A stretch of 62,676 nucleotides of DNA, from the NCBI GenBank assembly GCA_014379355.1, contig JACMLX010000211.1:1-62676 (forward strand). Direction: 5' to 3'. Below the pieces are notes generated by a model. It saw nothing but the letters and a program-made list of their open reading frames with translations, had not been told where the DNA came from and did no database searches. Source of the DNA: Gemmatimonadaceae bacterium (GTDB lineage: Bacteria; Gemmatimonadota; Gemmatimonadetes; Gemmatimonadales; Gemmatimonadaceae). Positions 1-8,731 of the stretch are shown in pieces; positions within the stretch are counted from its first letter, which is position 1, and each line of letters opens with the position of its first letter. A program made the position numbers and the translations under genes.

Positions 1-257
1 AAACGCATGGCAGGGTCGTGGGAGGCGAATGCGAGCGGCGGCGCCTGTGGCGCGACCAGCGCACGATCACTCCACGGCGCGTACGGTGATGTGCCAGACG
101 CGCATTGGCAAGGGCGGCGGTGTTCTGGAGCAGTCCATCGCACCGGGCGCCTGGACTGGCGTTCCATGTGATCCGGGCTCCGCATTCGCGTGCGACCCGC
201 GCTCGTGATGGACATCGGCGCCCTTCGACGATATAGATACAGAATGACATTACCTGA
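1..257. other. left-edge region, no confident gene
   Basis: A reading frame open from base 2 runs to a TGA at 206-208 on the + strand (68 codons). Its last residues read like the end of a secreted beta-rich protein (two Cys, Gly/Pro rich), so it could be the 3' end of a gene lying mostly outside the window. Open frames of this length are common by chance in such GC-rich DNA, so I do not call it. An AT-rich patch around 231-247 could hold the -10 element of the next gene. Confidence 0.25.
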
Positions 258-1721
258 GTGCGTCCGTCTGCTGCCGTCTCCGTGAACCATTTCCATCATG
301 GCGCGCTCCTCGCTCTGGTGGCATTCGGCGTCGGCGTCGGGACTCTGCGTGCACAAGGCGTGGTGGTCTCGCGGCCTGCCGGTGTGTCAGTGAGCGGCAT
401 CGTGATGGACAGCCTGGCCAGCGCCCCGCTTCGCAGCGCGACCGTGCAGCTCGTGAACGCGGACAGCCTGTCGGGCATCGCACCGACCGTGGATACCGAC
501 TCGCTCGGGCATTTCTTCTTCGCCGACGTCCGACCCGGTCGATACATCGTCGGATTTCTGCATCCGATTCTCGATTCACTCGGTATCGAGCCCACGCCTC
601 GTGAAGTGATCGTGGATGGTCGTTCCGCGGTGTGGATCGACCTCGCGCTGCCGTCGACCATGACGCTTCGCCGGACACTCTGCGGCGCTGAAGCGGTCGC
701 GGACTCCGACGCCGTCATCATGGGATTCGCGAGGAATGCCGATGATCGTACGGCTGTCGATTCCGCGGTCGTGTCGGTGCAATGGGTCGAGATCCTGCTC
801 GAGCGTGGGAGCATGAATCGCAGCATCGCGCGCCGTGCGGTGGCCACGCAGCAGACCGGCTGGTATGCCGTGTGTGGCGCGCCGAGTGGCGGCTCCATCC
901 TGCTGTCTGCCGCGCATGGGACGGACAGTACGGAAACTCTCGAACTGGACGTGCCGACGAACGGCTACATTCGGCGGGATCTGTATTTCGGCACCAGTCG
1001 TGTCGCGGGCGCGGACTCGTCCGCGCCGGTGGATTCGCTGGGCGAAGGGCCGGCGCGCAGCGGGGACGGTCGCCTGAGTGGAACCGTCATTGCAGCCAAG
1101 GGTGGCCGAGCGCTGGCGGGAGCACGCGTGGGCATTCTCAACGGTCCGCAGACCCGCGCCGATGAGCGCGGCGCATGGACGTTGACTGGATTGCCCACCG
1201 GCACGCGCACGTTGCAGGTACGTGCCGTAGCGCACTATCCGGTCAGCATGCCGGTCGATGTGGTGGACGGCGCCGCGCCGGTGCGTGTGTCGATGGTGAC
1301 GCTGGAGTCGGTACTCGACACGGTACGCGTCACGGCCAGGCGTAATGGCAGCAGTCGCGCGCTGGACTTCATGGATCGCAAACGACGAGCGGGCACCGGT
1401 CGCTTCATCACCAGCGACGACGTCGCCGCGCGCAATCCCGTCTACACGACGGACCTCTTCCGATCGATACTCGGCGTGTCGGTCGTGCGCACGTCGAATG
1501 GCGACGAGGCGCTCGTGATGCGTGGCAACGGCCTGCGCGCACAGTGCCGCGCCTCGGTCTTTCTCAATGGAATGAGCCTGAACGACGTCTCTGCGAGCGA
1601 CATCAATGGCTTCGTGCGTCCGAACGACATCATCGGCATCGAGGTGTATTCCGCGACCGGGGCACCGCCCCAATATTCGCGGCAGAACGGGTGTGGGAGC
1701 GTGCTGATCTGGTCACGCTGA
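258..1721 (+). CDS. secreted carboxypeptidase-regulatory / TonB plug-domain protein without barrel
   Basis: A 487-residue exported protein. A signal peptide (about residues 9-33) ends at LRA|QG. Two carboxypeptidase-regulatory-like beta-sandwich repeats follow (about 44-125 and 270-345), then a region resembling the plug of TonB-dependent receptors (about 385-487), ending in CGSVLIWSR. The beta-barrel that should follow a plug is absent: the stop comes directly after it. Proteins of this build, including the paired cysteines in the plug-like part, recur in Gemmatimonadota from what I know of the group. A role in ligand binding or in gating a separate barrel is inference. The start is GTG; a second GTG eight codons later is equally possible. 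Confidence 0.8.
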   Translation: MRPSAAVSVNHFHHGALLALVAFGVGVGTLRAQGVVVSRPAGVSVSGIVMDSLASAPLRSATVQLVNADSLSGIAPTVDTDSLGHFFFADVRPGRYIVGFLHPILDSLGIEPTPREVIVDGRSAVWIDLALPSTMTLRRTLCGAEAVADSDAVIMGFARNADDRTAVDSAVVSVQWVEILLERGSMNRSIARRAVATQQTGWYAVCGAPSGGSILLSAAHGTDSTETLELDVPTNGYIRRDLYFGTSRVAGADSSAPVDSLGEGPARSGDGRLSGTVIAAKGGRALAGARVGILNGPQTRADERGAWTLTGLPTGTRTLQVRAVAHYPVSMPVDVVDGAAPVRVSMVTLESVLDTVRVTARRNGSSRALDFMDRKRRAGTGRFITSDDVAARNPVYTTDLFRSILGVSVVRTSNGDEALVMRGNGLRAQCRASVFLNGMSLNDVSASDINGFVRPNDIIGIEVYSATGAPPQYSRQNGCGSVLIWSR

Positions 1722-1748
1722 CGGTTGGTGCATGGACCGTCGCACGAA

Positions 1749-3182
1749 TCACGCCGATGACACGTCACGGGGGCGGGCGGCAGCGACGGGCAACCGGACG
1801 GTGATGCGAGTGCCGACACCTTCGGTGCTGTGTGCCGCGATCGTGCCGTGCATGCGTTCGACCATGCGCCGGCTGAGGGCCAGACCGAGCCCCATGCCGC
1901 CCGTCGTCCGATCGCGAGAGGGATCGACGCGATAGAATCGCTCGAAAATGTGCGGCAGCTTGTCTGCCGGAATGCCCCGACCACTGTCGGACACCTCGAT
2001 CGACGCCCAAGTCGCGTCGGCGGTCAGCGTGATCGTGATGGTACCAACGGACGATGTGTGAGTGGCGGCGTTCTGCAACAGGTTGCGCATCACTTGCGCC
2101 ACACGACGGCGATCGACGTGCACCATCACCGACGCGGTCGGCGTGCTCACGCGCGGGGCGGGAACGTTCGCCTGAAAGGCGTCTGCGGCGTGATGCAGTT
2201 CAGCACGGATATCGAGATCGGCGAACTCGAACGCCAGCGCGCCGGAATCCACCAGCGCCAGTTCCTGCAATTCGTCGATCAGGTGCTTGAGCAGCAGGGC
2301 CTCTTCCTGTGTGGACTGCAGCGTCGCGGCATCCGGCGCACGCAGGCCATCGCGCATCGCCTCCAGCAACCCGACCACATTCGTGAGTGGCGTGCGCAAC
2401 TCGTGCGCGAGATCCGAGATCATCTGGCGCTTGGCCTGCTCCGTCTCGTCGAGCGACTGCGCCATGTCGTTGAACGAGCGTTCCAGCTCACCCAGTTCAT
2501 CGGCGGAGCTGACCTGCACGCGCGTCGCGAGCGCATTCGCCTTCACGGCGCGCGCGGCCTGCGTGAGCCGCTGCACCTGCGCCACGATCGGATAGGCGAG
2601 CCACCACGCGCCGAGCGCAGACAGCAGGCTGGCGATGATGACGGCGATCCAGACGCTACGTTGAATGCCGCTGACCATCATTCGCGCACCCGACGGTTGC
2701 GGCGCGCCGCGCGGCAAGGCATACAAGGAGCCCAGTCGTTGACCACTCGCCGACGCGAGCGCGATGCCGTTGAGCACAAGTCGCCGTATCCGCCGCTCGT
2801 TCCCGGAGGTGGTCACGCGCGTCAGCTCGAGCGAACCGTCGGGCTGCTGGTGCAGGTCGTCCTGTGCGACGTCATCGGTGGACGACGCGACGATCACGCC
2901 GGCCGTGTCGAGCACCAGCAACGCGGTGGAATCGCCGGTCTGTACGGCGAGTGTCTGCAGTCGTGATGCGCCGTCAGCGTTTCGCAGCGTGGGCCAGTCA
3001 CGCATGACGGCATCCGCCACCGCCAGCAGCTGTGTCGGTGCCACCGGTGAGTTCAGCCGCGCCTCGAACTCCGCGAGTTCCCCGCGTGCCGAGCGCGTCG
3101 ACAGGATCGCCACGATCAGGATTGCACCGACGATCAGCGGCCAGACCGTCAGGAACAGGCGCGCCCGCAGACTGCGGATCAT
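1749..3182 (-). CDS. sensor histidine kinase
   Basis: A 477-residue membrane histidine kinase. TM1 lies at about 12-28, a periplasmic sensor region at 30-170, TM2 at 176-200 and HAMP at 200-250. The HisKA H-box is DLAHELRTPL, with the phospho-acceptor His260. A HATPase domain follows, with an N-box (RNLLQNAATH), a G1 box (DSGRGIP) and a G2 box (GGMGLGLALS). Its ATG overlaps the stop of the upstream response regulator by 4 nt (ATGA), so the two are translationally coupled and form one two-component system. The stimulus is not visible in the sequence. The layout resembles BaeS/PhoR-type kinases. Confidence 0.95.
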   Translation of the reverse strand: MIRSLRARLFLTVWPLIVGAILIVAILSTRSARGELAEFEARLNSPVAPTQLLAVADAVMRDWPTLRNADGASRLQTLAVQTGDSTALLVLDTAGVIVASSTDDVAQDDLHQQPDGSLELTRVTTSGNERRIRRLVLNGIALASASGQRLGSLYALPRGAPQPSGARMMVSGIQRSVWIAVIIASLLSALGAWWLAYPIVAQVQRLTQAARAVKANALATRVQVSSADELGELERSFNDMAQSLDETEQAKRQMISDLAHELRTPLTNVVGLLEAMRDGLRAPDAATLQSTQEEALLLKHLIDELQELALVDSGALAFEFADLDIRAELHHAADAFQANVPAPRVSTPTASVMVHVDRRRVAQVMRNLLQNAATHTSSVGTITITLTADATWASIEVSDSGRGIPADKLPHIFERFYRVDPSRDRTTGGMGLGLALSRRMVERMHGTIAAHSTEGVGTRITVRLPVAAARPRDVSSA

Positions 3183-3901
3183 CGCGCGGTCCGCGCCGGC
3201 CGAAGCGCCATGCGATAGCCCACACCGACCACCGTCTCGATGTAGGAAAGCCCCAGCGCACCGCCGACCAGCTTGCGACGGAGGTTGCTCACGTGCACGT
3301 CGACGATGCGATCCAGCGCGCGACTGCCGTCACCAGGCAACTGCTCCAGCAACTCGGCACGCGAGAGCACGAAGCCGGGGTGTGCCAGCAATGCCGCCAG
3401 GATCGTGAACTCGCTCGGAGTGAGGTCGAGAGCGATTCCCGCGAGCACCGCCGAGTGTCGCTTGTGATCGAGTGTCAGATCCTCGTAACGCAGTTGCTGT
3501 TCGCCGGCAGGCGGCGAGCGTCTCAGCACCGCGTCCACTCGTGCGACGAGCTCGCGCGGACTGAACGGCTTCGTGACGTAGTCGTCCGCGCCGGCGGCGA
3601 ACCCCTCGAGGCGATGCTCCTCGATCGTGCGCGCCGTGAGGAAGATGATCGGTGTCGATGCCGTCTCGCGCGCGCGGCGCGCGATCTCCAGGCCGCTGGC
3701 GCCTGGGAGCATGACGTCGAGCAGCAGCAGGTCGAACGTTTCGCTCGCGAGTCGTTCGATGGCGCGCGCACCGGATCGTTCGCTCGACACGCGATGGCCA
3801 GCGTGTGTGAGGTAGAGCGCAACCAGCTCGCTGGTTTTCGCGTCGTCCTCCACCACGAGGATTCTGGCGCTTCGTGCGATGGCCGCGTCGGGTTCAGTCA
3901 T
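3179..3901 (-). CDS. OmpR/PhoB-family response regulator
   Basis: A 240-residue DNA-binding response regulator, partner of the downstream kinase. The receiver domain (about 12-125) has the acidic pair Asp19/Asp20, the phospho-acceptor Asp62 (LLLLDVMLPG), Thr89 and Lys111 (VTKPFSP). The C-terminal winged helix (about 140-235) has the typical ending YIETVVGVGYRMA. The frame stays open far upstream, but residue 1 of the domain, the intergenic position and the divergent neighbour all favour the ATG at 3901. The gene lies head-to-head with the serine hydrolase at 4037, a possible target. The 135-bp gap carries two copies of CTTCATACG (3958 and 4015), a weak candidate for its binding site. Confidence 0.94.
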   Translation of the reverse strand: MTEPDAAIARSARILVVEDDAKTSELVALYLTHAGHRVSSERSGARAIERLASETFDLLLLDVMLPGASGLEIARRARETASTPIIFLTARTIEEHRLEGFAAGADDYVTKPFSPRELVARVDAVLRRSPPAGEQQLRYEDLTLDHKRHSAVLAGIALDLTPSEFTILAALLAHPGFVLSRAELLEQLPGDGSRALDRIVDVHVSNLRRKLVGGALGLSYIETVVGVGYRMALRPARTAR

Positions 3902-4036
3902 CGATGAGACATGGAGCACGGATGTTAATGCCGTGTGAAGACCGGCACGTTGCGCATCTTCATACGCCCTTGATATCGCCGTGTTCAATTGTCGGCAGGG
4001 TACGTCACGTTCACCTTCATACGTCGGGTCTGACTC

Positions 4037-5551
4037 ATGATCACAGGGCACGACTCTCGCCGCTCGCTGAAACCTCCTGCAACGCGGTTGCGTCACCTCG
4101 CGCTCGGCGCGGCGCTCACATGCGCGCCCAGTGTCCTGAGTGCGCAAGGCGGACCGCCGCACGAACGCGACGTCCAGACGATCAGCGCGTCGCCCATGTC
4201 GCAGGACGAGCTGGTACGCGCGCTCAAGTCGCTGGGTGATTCGCTGACGCGGCTCGAGCGGTTTTCCGGTGTGGTGCTGCTCGCCCGAAACGGTGTGCCG
4301 GTCGCCACCGAGTCGTATGGCTACGCCGATCGCGAGGCGAAGCGCCGCAACACTCCGGCCACGACATTCAACGTGAGCTCGATCGGCAAGCTGTTCACGA
4401 TGCTCGCCGCGGCACAGCTGGTCACGGACGGCACGCTGGCGATGGATGGAACCATCGCCCGCTACTGGCCCGATTATCCCGATGCGGCCGCCGCGTCGAA
4501 GATCACGATCCGGCAGCTGCTCGAACATCGTTCCGGCATCGACGGCGACATCTTCGTCAACCCATCTGCGCGTCGCAGCAATCGCGATGCACTGGCGCTC
4601 GTGACGAACCAGCCGCTCGCCTTCGAACCCGGGACGCGCCAGCAGTACTCCAACGCCGGTTATGTCGTGCTCGGAGAGATCATCGCGCGTGTGTCTGGCG
4701 AGACGTACGAGGACTACATCCGACGTCATGTACTCGCGCCAGCGGGAATGGCCGCGACGGGATTTCCGTCCAACGACTCGCTGCCTCCGAACACCGCGAT
4801 CGGCTACACGCGTGGCCTCGACGACGACCAGCCGCTGCCATCGCCGCTCCCTCCGCTGGCGCGCAACACGGGAGTGCAGCCGCGCCGAGGAAGTGCGGCG
4901 GGCGGCAGCTATTCCAACGTCAGCGATCTGCTTCGTTTTGTTCTGGCGCGACGACAGGGTTCACTCGGTGCACCGCCTCGCCGGGAACAGACGATCGCTG
5001 CCGGCGGAAGCCCGGGCAGTAATGGCATCATCGCCGAGGGGTTGCCGGGGGGCTATGACCTGATCGTGCTCGCGAACTTCGATCCGCCAGCGGCCGGCGT
5101 GATCCTCGACGCAGTCGAGTCGTGGCTCGGAGGCGGGCGTAGTGGGCCGGACCGTGTGCGAGTCGGAGGTCCGCCGCGTGGTGGTGCTGCCGGTCCTGAT
5201 GCACCGCGCGCGGGCGGCATCGTCACGACCACGTTGCCCGAGACGCCTGTCGGTCGCGTCGCATCGGACTATCTCAAGGCGTTCGCGACGGGTGATACGA
5301 GTGTGATGCGCGCCTTCCTGCTGACTCGCGTCGTGCCGGGAGCACGCAGCTGGGACGAACGCGTTGCACAGTACCGCGAGATGTATGGAGAGAATGGTGC
5401 GCTGACGCTGGTCGATGCAGATGCCGCATCGGATGCCGAAATCACGATGCGCGTGACGGGTTCCAGGAGTGGTCCGCTGGTCGTCATGCTGCGCATAGAG
5501 CCGGCGGCGCCCTTCCGCATCGTGGGTATGCAATTCCGGATGGAGCGCTGA
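4037..5551 (+). CDS. secreted beta-lactamase-family serine hydrolase
   Basis: A 504-residue exported protein of the class C beta-lactamase / DD-peptidase-like family (PF00144). A signal peptide ends near LSA|QG (about residue 36). The catalytic SxxK is Ser115-Ile-Gly-Lys118 and the YxN motif is Tyr204-Ser-Asn206. The C-terminal part (about 405-504) looks like an NTF2/DUF3471-like add-on domain (DYLKAFATGD). Between the helix ending VLARRQ (about 312) and the GGSPG segment, the roughly 60 residues that normally carry a GYGF strand and the H/K-x-G motif seem missing. The enzyme may therefore be altered or inactive. The substrate is unknown. Confidence 0.88.
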   Translation: MITGHDSRRSLKPPATRLRHLALGAALTCAPSVLSAQGGPPHERDVQTISASPMSQDELVRALKSLGDSLTRLERFSGVVLLARNGVPVATESYGYADREAKRRNTPATTFNVSSIGKLFTMLAAAQLVTDGTLAMDGTIARYWPDYPDAAAASKITIRQLLEHRSGIDGDIFVNPSARRSNRDALALVTNQPLAFEPGTRQQYSNAGYVVLGEIIARVSGETYEDYIRRHVLAPAGMAATGFPSNDSLPPNTAIGYTRGLDDDQPLPSPLPPLARNTGVQPRRGSAAGGSYSNVSDLLRFVLARRQGSLGAPPRREQTIAAGGSPGSNGIIAEGLPGGYDLIVLANFDPPAAGVILDAVESWLGGGRSGPDRVRVGGPPRGGAAGPDAPRAGGIVTTTLPETPVGRVASDYLKAFATGDTSVMRAFLLTRVVPGARSWDERVAQYREMYGENGALTLVDADAASDAEITMRVTGSRSGPLVVMLRIEPAAPFRIVGMQFRMER

Positions 5552-5629
5552 CGCGGCAGAGCCGCGATCGGAAGTGCTGACCCAGTGAGCGTGGTCGTCG
5601 TGCTCACGTTCCTGGTCCGACACGAGCAA

Positions 5630-5670
5630 CGGGGACGCTCCGCACCGGCGAAGCGTCCCCGCTGATTTTT
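5630..5670 (+). terminator. intrinsic terminator after the serine hydrolase gene
   Basis: A 10-bp perfect stem (5630-5639 pairing with 5652-5661, arm GGGGACGCT) with a 12-nt loop is followed by a run of five T at 5666-5670. It lies 79 nt after the serine hydrolase stop and points in the + direction. It also separates this gene from the convergent LVIVD gene. Confidence 0.8.
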
Positions 5671-5709
5671 CGCGCGCGCCTGAAGCGCGACGCGGTCCTT
5701 CCGAATCGC

Positions 5710-7719
5710 TTACGCGATCGTGCGCAGGTCCTGCAGCGCCTTCTTGAGCAGATCCACCTTCTTGTCGTCACACCCGTTGCGGGCCGACGATTCAAGTGTC
5801 GTGGTGAGCGCATTCAACGCCGCCGACCGCTCCGAACCCTGCGCCTTCTCGGCCGCGGAGATCCCTGAGCGGATCGTGCCGATCGTGCCACCAAAACAGC
5901 CCTTCCGCTCCATCTGGTCGGTGTATGCCTTCGCCAGCGCGAAGCTCGGCGGCCACACCAGCTGCGGCTGACCCTGAGCATTCAGGTAGTCGAAGTGCAC
6001 CGTCTTCGCGGCGTCGATTTCATTCTGCGACACGAACTGCGTCGGAATCATCTCCGTCAGGTCCATGCCGCGCGCGATCTCGGAGCTGATCATCTGGCCG
6101 TTGTACCAGTACACCGACCACGAGCCACCGACGACGACGCGCGTCGAGTCCACCGGACCGCGATCGAACGACGCGATTTCCATCGGGTGCTTCGGATCGG
6201 TGAAGTCGAACATCGAGATGCCGCCCTGGTACCACGACTGCACCATCACGTCACGACCCGGAATCGGCACCAGCGACCCGTTGTGCGCCACGCAGTTTTC
6301 AGCGCCGCTCTGGAACGACGGAATCTTGTAGTAGCCCTGGAACTTGAGCTTGCGGTTCTCGATGGTGAAGATCGCGTTCGCACCCCACTCCGGCTTGTCC
6401 GTCGAGCGACACTTCGGCTGCGTACCGCCACCCCATTCGTCGGAGAACAGCAGCTTCGTGCCGTCGTTGTTGAACGTCGCCGAATGCCAGTAGGCGAAGT
6501 TCGAATCCGCCGCAGCATCGAGACGCGTCGGGTTGACCGGGTCGCTGATGTCGAGCAGGATGCCATGTCCTTCGCAGGCGCCGCCGGCCAGGCCGAGCGC
6601 CGGATACACCGTGATGTCGTGGCACTGTGAACGATCGGAGACTGCGCCGCCCGGAGCAGCGGCCGTGCCGAATGCGTTGTTGATGATGCCCTGAATCGCG
6701 CCGCGCAACGCGGTGGAGTCGGCCGCCGTGGCAGCGCCGGTCGCACCGCGCGCCTTCACGATGCTGTCGAGCAGCGGACGCACCATCTGCGGCGGAACGA
6801 CGAGTTCCTGGCCGGATTGCGGGTTCTTCGCGATGATTGCGCCCTGTGCCCTGGCGGTGGCGATCATCGTGGTCTGCGACGCACGCTCGGCGTCGGTCGG
6901 GCCGTGGCTGGTCGGATTCGTCAGGCCCGTGAACACGTTGGCGCGATTGACGATGGCCGCCTTCGACGGATCCGCCAGCGGCACCTTGATGATCTCGATG
7001 CGCAGATTGGAGGAGTTCGGGTCACTGCTGGCCGCGCGACTGCAGCCGGCCAGTTCGTTCGGGGAGCGGATGCCGGACGAGCCCGAGACGTAGATGTAGA
7101 CGTTCTGCTTGTCCTTCGGATCCTCGAGCACCGTGTGCGTGTGCGAACCGCGGCACGTCTGCACGTTGGCGATCAGCTTCGGCGCCTTGATGTCGGTGAT
7201 GTCGAAGACGCGGACGCCGCGCATGCGCAGCGGGCTGACGGTGTCCTGCACACCACCGGCCATGCAATCGGTGCGGCCGTTGTTGGCCTCGACCGACATG
7301 AACATCAGGTTCTTGTAGACGGACACATCGTTCTGCGACGCCGGGCAGGGATACGACGTGACCAGCGACGGCTTGGACGGATCGGTCATGTCCCAGATCA
7401 CGAGGCCACCGAAGTTGCCCTGGATTGCATACTTGCCGGTGAACGTGATGTCGGAGTTCCAGTTCGTACCCATGTTGGCCGGCGTCGCGACGGTACCGGT
7501 CACCTTCATGCCGGCCACGGCTTCCTGCGCGTTGTGCAGGCCGCCCTTGAGGCCGACGCGCGCGTCTTTCGACCAGTCGGCCGCAGCCTGTGGCGCCGGC
7601 GTCTCCATCGCGCCTGGCTTGGACGACGCGCACGCGGCAAGACTGAAGGCCGCCGCGAGCGTCGCGAACTGGCCCGCTCGCATGCGCGCATGGAGCAGGA
7701 ATGGACTGTGCAGAAACAT
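5710..7719 (-). CDS. LVIVD-repeat lipoprotein
   Basis: A 669-residue lipoprotein. The signal peptide ends in a lipobox, SLAAC, with Cys30. The body is a series of beta-propeller-type repeats of the LVIVD family (for example GLVIWDMTDPSKP, VRVFDITDIKAPK, ILLDISDPVNPT, ISMFDFTDPKHP). The C-terminal 120 residues are Ala/Lys-rich and helical. I chose the ATG at 7719 because GAGG stands 7 nt upstream; an ATG at 7755 also lies in frame. Its start lies 49 nt after the stop of the DUF305 lipoprotein gene on the same strand, so the two are probably co-transcribed. LVIVD proteins are thought to be surface or periplasmic scaffolds; the exact role is unknown. Confidence 0.85.
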   Translation of the reverse strand: MFLHSPFLLHARMRAGQFATLAAAFSLAACASSKPGAMETPAPQAAADWSKDARVGLKGGLHNAQEAVAGMKVTGTVATPANMGTNWNSDITFTGKYAIQGNFGGLVIWDMTDPSKPSLVTSYPCPASQNDVSVYKNLMFMSVEANNGRTDCMAGGVQDTVSPLRMRGVRVFDITDIKAPKLIANVQTCRGSHTHTVLEDPKDKQNVYIYVSGSSGIRSPNELAGCSRAASSDPNSSNLRIEIIKVPLADPSKAAIVNRANVFTGLTNPTSHGPTDAERASQTTMIATARAQGAIIAKNPQSGQELVVPPQMVRPLLDSIVKARGATGAATAADSTALRGAIQGIINNAFGTAAAPGGAVSDRSQCHDITVYPALGLAGGACEGHGILLDISDPVNPTRLDAAADSNFAYWHSATFNNDGTKLLFSDEWGGGTQPKCRSTDKPEWGANAIFTIENRKLKFQGYYKIPSFQSGAENCVAHNGSLVPIPGRDVMVQSWYQGGISMFDFTDPKHPMEIASFDRGPVDSTRVVVGGSWSVYWYNGQMISSEIARGMDLTEMIPTQFVSQNEIDAAKTVHFDYLNAQGQPQLVWPPSFALAKAYTDQMERKGCFGGTIGTIRSGISAAEKAQGSERSAALNALTTTLESSARNGCDDKKVDLLKKALQDLRTIA

Positions 7720-7768
7720 CGTGAAACCTCGGGGTTGAGAAACGGAAAACGTCATGGGGTGCGCTCGC

Positions 7769-8485
7769 TCATTTCGGTGGCGCGTAGCCCATCTCGAGCA
7801 ACATCGACAACATCCGCTGGATCTCGGTGGACTGATCCACCTCGACATCGGAGGCGAACTTGAACACGGTTTCGTCCTGTCCCGCACCCTGATTGGAAAA
7901 CAGGCTGCGCACCATCGACACGGCACCGCGATGATGCTGCATCATGAACACGAGGAGCAGATGGTCGAATTCGGCGCCGCGTGCCGCATCGAGCTGCTTC
8001 AGCTGCGCCTCGGTGAGCATGCCGGGCATCGAGGGCATGGCAGCCATCCCGGGCATGCCGGCCATGGCGGACATGTCGTGACCACCATGCTGTGCTGCGC
8101 CCGCTTTCCCGATGGTCACCATGCCAAGCGAATCGACGGTCATCGGATCCTGATTGCGATCACGCAGCCACTGCTGCATGGTCGAGATCTCGTCCGATTG
8201 CGCGTTGATGATGCGCGCCGTGAGACGCTGCACAGCGGCGGACGCCCCGTGCCCAGGCGCCCATCGCGAAATCGTGATTGCCTGCGCGTGATGATGAATC
8301 ATCCCGCTCATGAAGTCGATGTCCGCCTGCGTGTACGGCAATCGCGCGGAATCGGCGCGCGCGCGGGCAGTGGCGCCGGCTTGTCCCATCACGAATGTGT
8401 CAGGCGCGGCGGCGCGCGGACCGGCGCAGGCAGCAAGACCTGCAGCACCGCCAATCAGGAACAGCGTAGTCAGACGTGAAGTCAT
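7769..8485 (-). CDS. DUF305 lipoprotein with Met array (copper candidate)
   Basis: A 238-residue lipoprotein with a lipobox, GLAAC (Cys20). The DUF305 ferritin-like four-helix domain spans about 50-235, with the conserved MSGMIHHHAQAI (His64-66) and MMQHHRGAV (His184, His185). Between its halves lies a His/Met-rich insert with Met at 138, 141, 144, 147, 150, 153 and 156, exactly every third residue. Met-rich MxxM runs are known Cu(I) sites in periplasmic copper proteins, and DUF305 proteins often sit near copper genes, so metal handling is a reasonable inference. The start at 8485 is chosen for the compact signal peptide; no clear ribosome binding site precedes it. Confidence 0.88.
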   Translation of the reverse strand: MTSRLTTLFLIGGAAGLAACAGPRAAAPDTFVMGQAGATARARADSARLPYTQADIDFMSGMIHHHAQAITISRWAPGHGASAAVQRLTARIINAQSDEISTMQQWLRDRNQDPMTVDSLGMVTIGKAGAAQHGGHDMSAMAGMPGMAAMPSMPGMLTEAQLKQLDAARGAEFDHLLLVFMMQHHRGAVSMVRSLFSNQGAGQDETVFKFASDVEVDQSTEIQRMLSMLLEMGYAPPK

Positions 8486-8731
8486 ACGACGTGCGGCGGG
8501 AAACGCGTGGAATTCCGTTTTTTTCGTCACGGCGCGTGACCGAATGGTTGACAAGATACCGCACCACCCAGCAAAATCAGTGTGCGGCTGAGGTCGGTTG
8601 CATGGAATCGCGGTGCCCTGCGAAGCCTCTGGTACGCCGCCGCACGGCCGCGGGTTTCCCGTGCCGACGAGGCACCCGCAGGACCGTCCGCTGCGAAACT
8701 CGCCTGACAGGGGACGCGGTCGCTCCGCTCC

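Noticed and set aside
3958..4023. Direct repeat CTTCATACG x2 in the two-component/serine hydrolase gap as response-regulator site
   Set aside because: Spacing (57 bp) is far from the 11-bp phase usual for PhoB-type boxes; kept only as a remark.
3902..4729. N-terminal extension of the response regulator frame
   Set aside because: It crosses the intergenic region and the divergent serine hydrolase gene; the receiver domain begins right after the ATG at 3901.
7720..7926. N-terminal extension of the LVIVD lipoprotein frame
   Set aside because: It would overlap the DUF305 gene and destroy the signal peptide; a ribosome site supports 7719.
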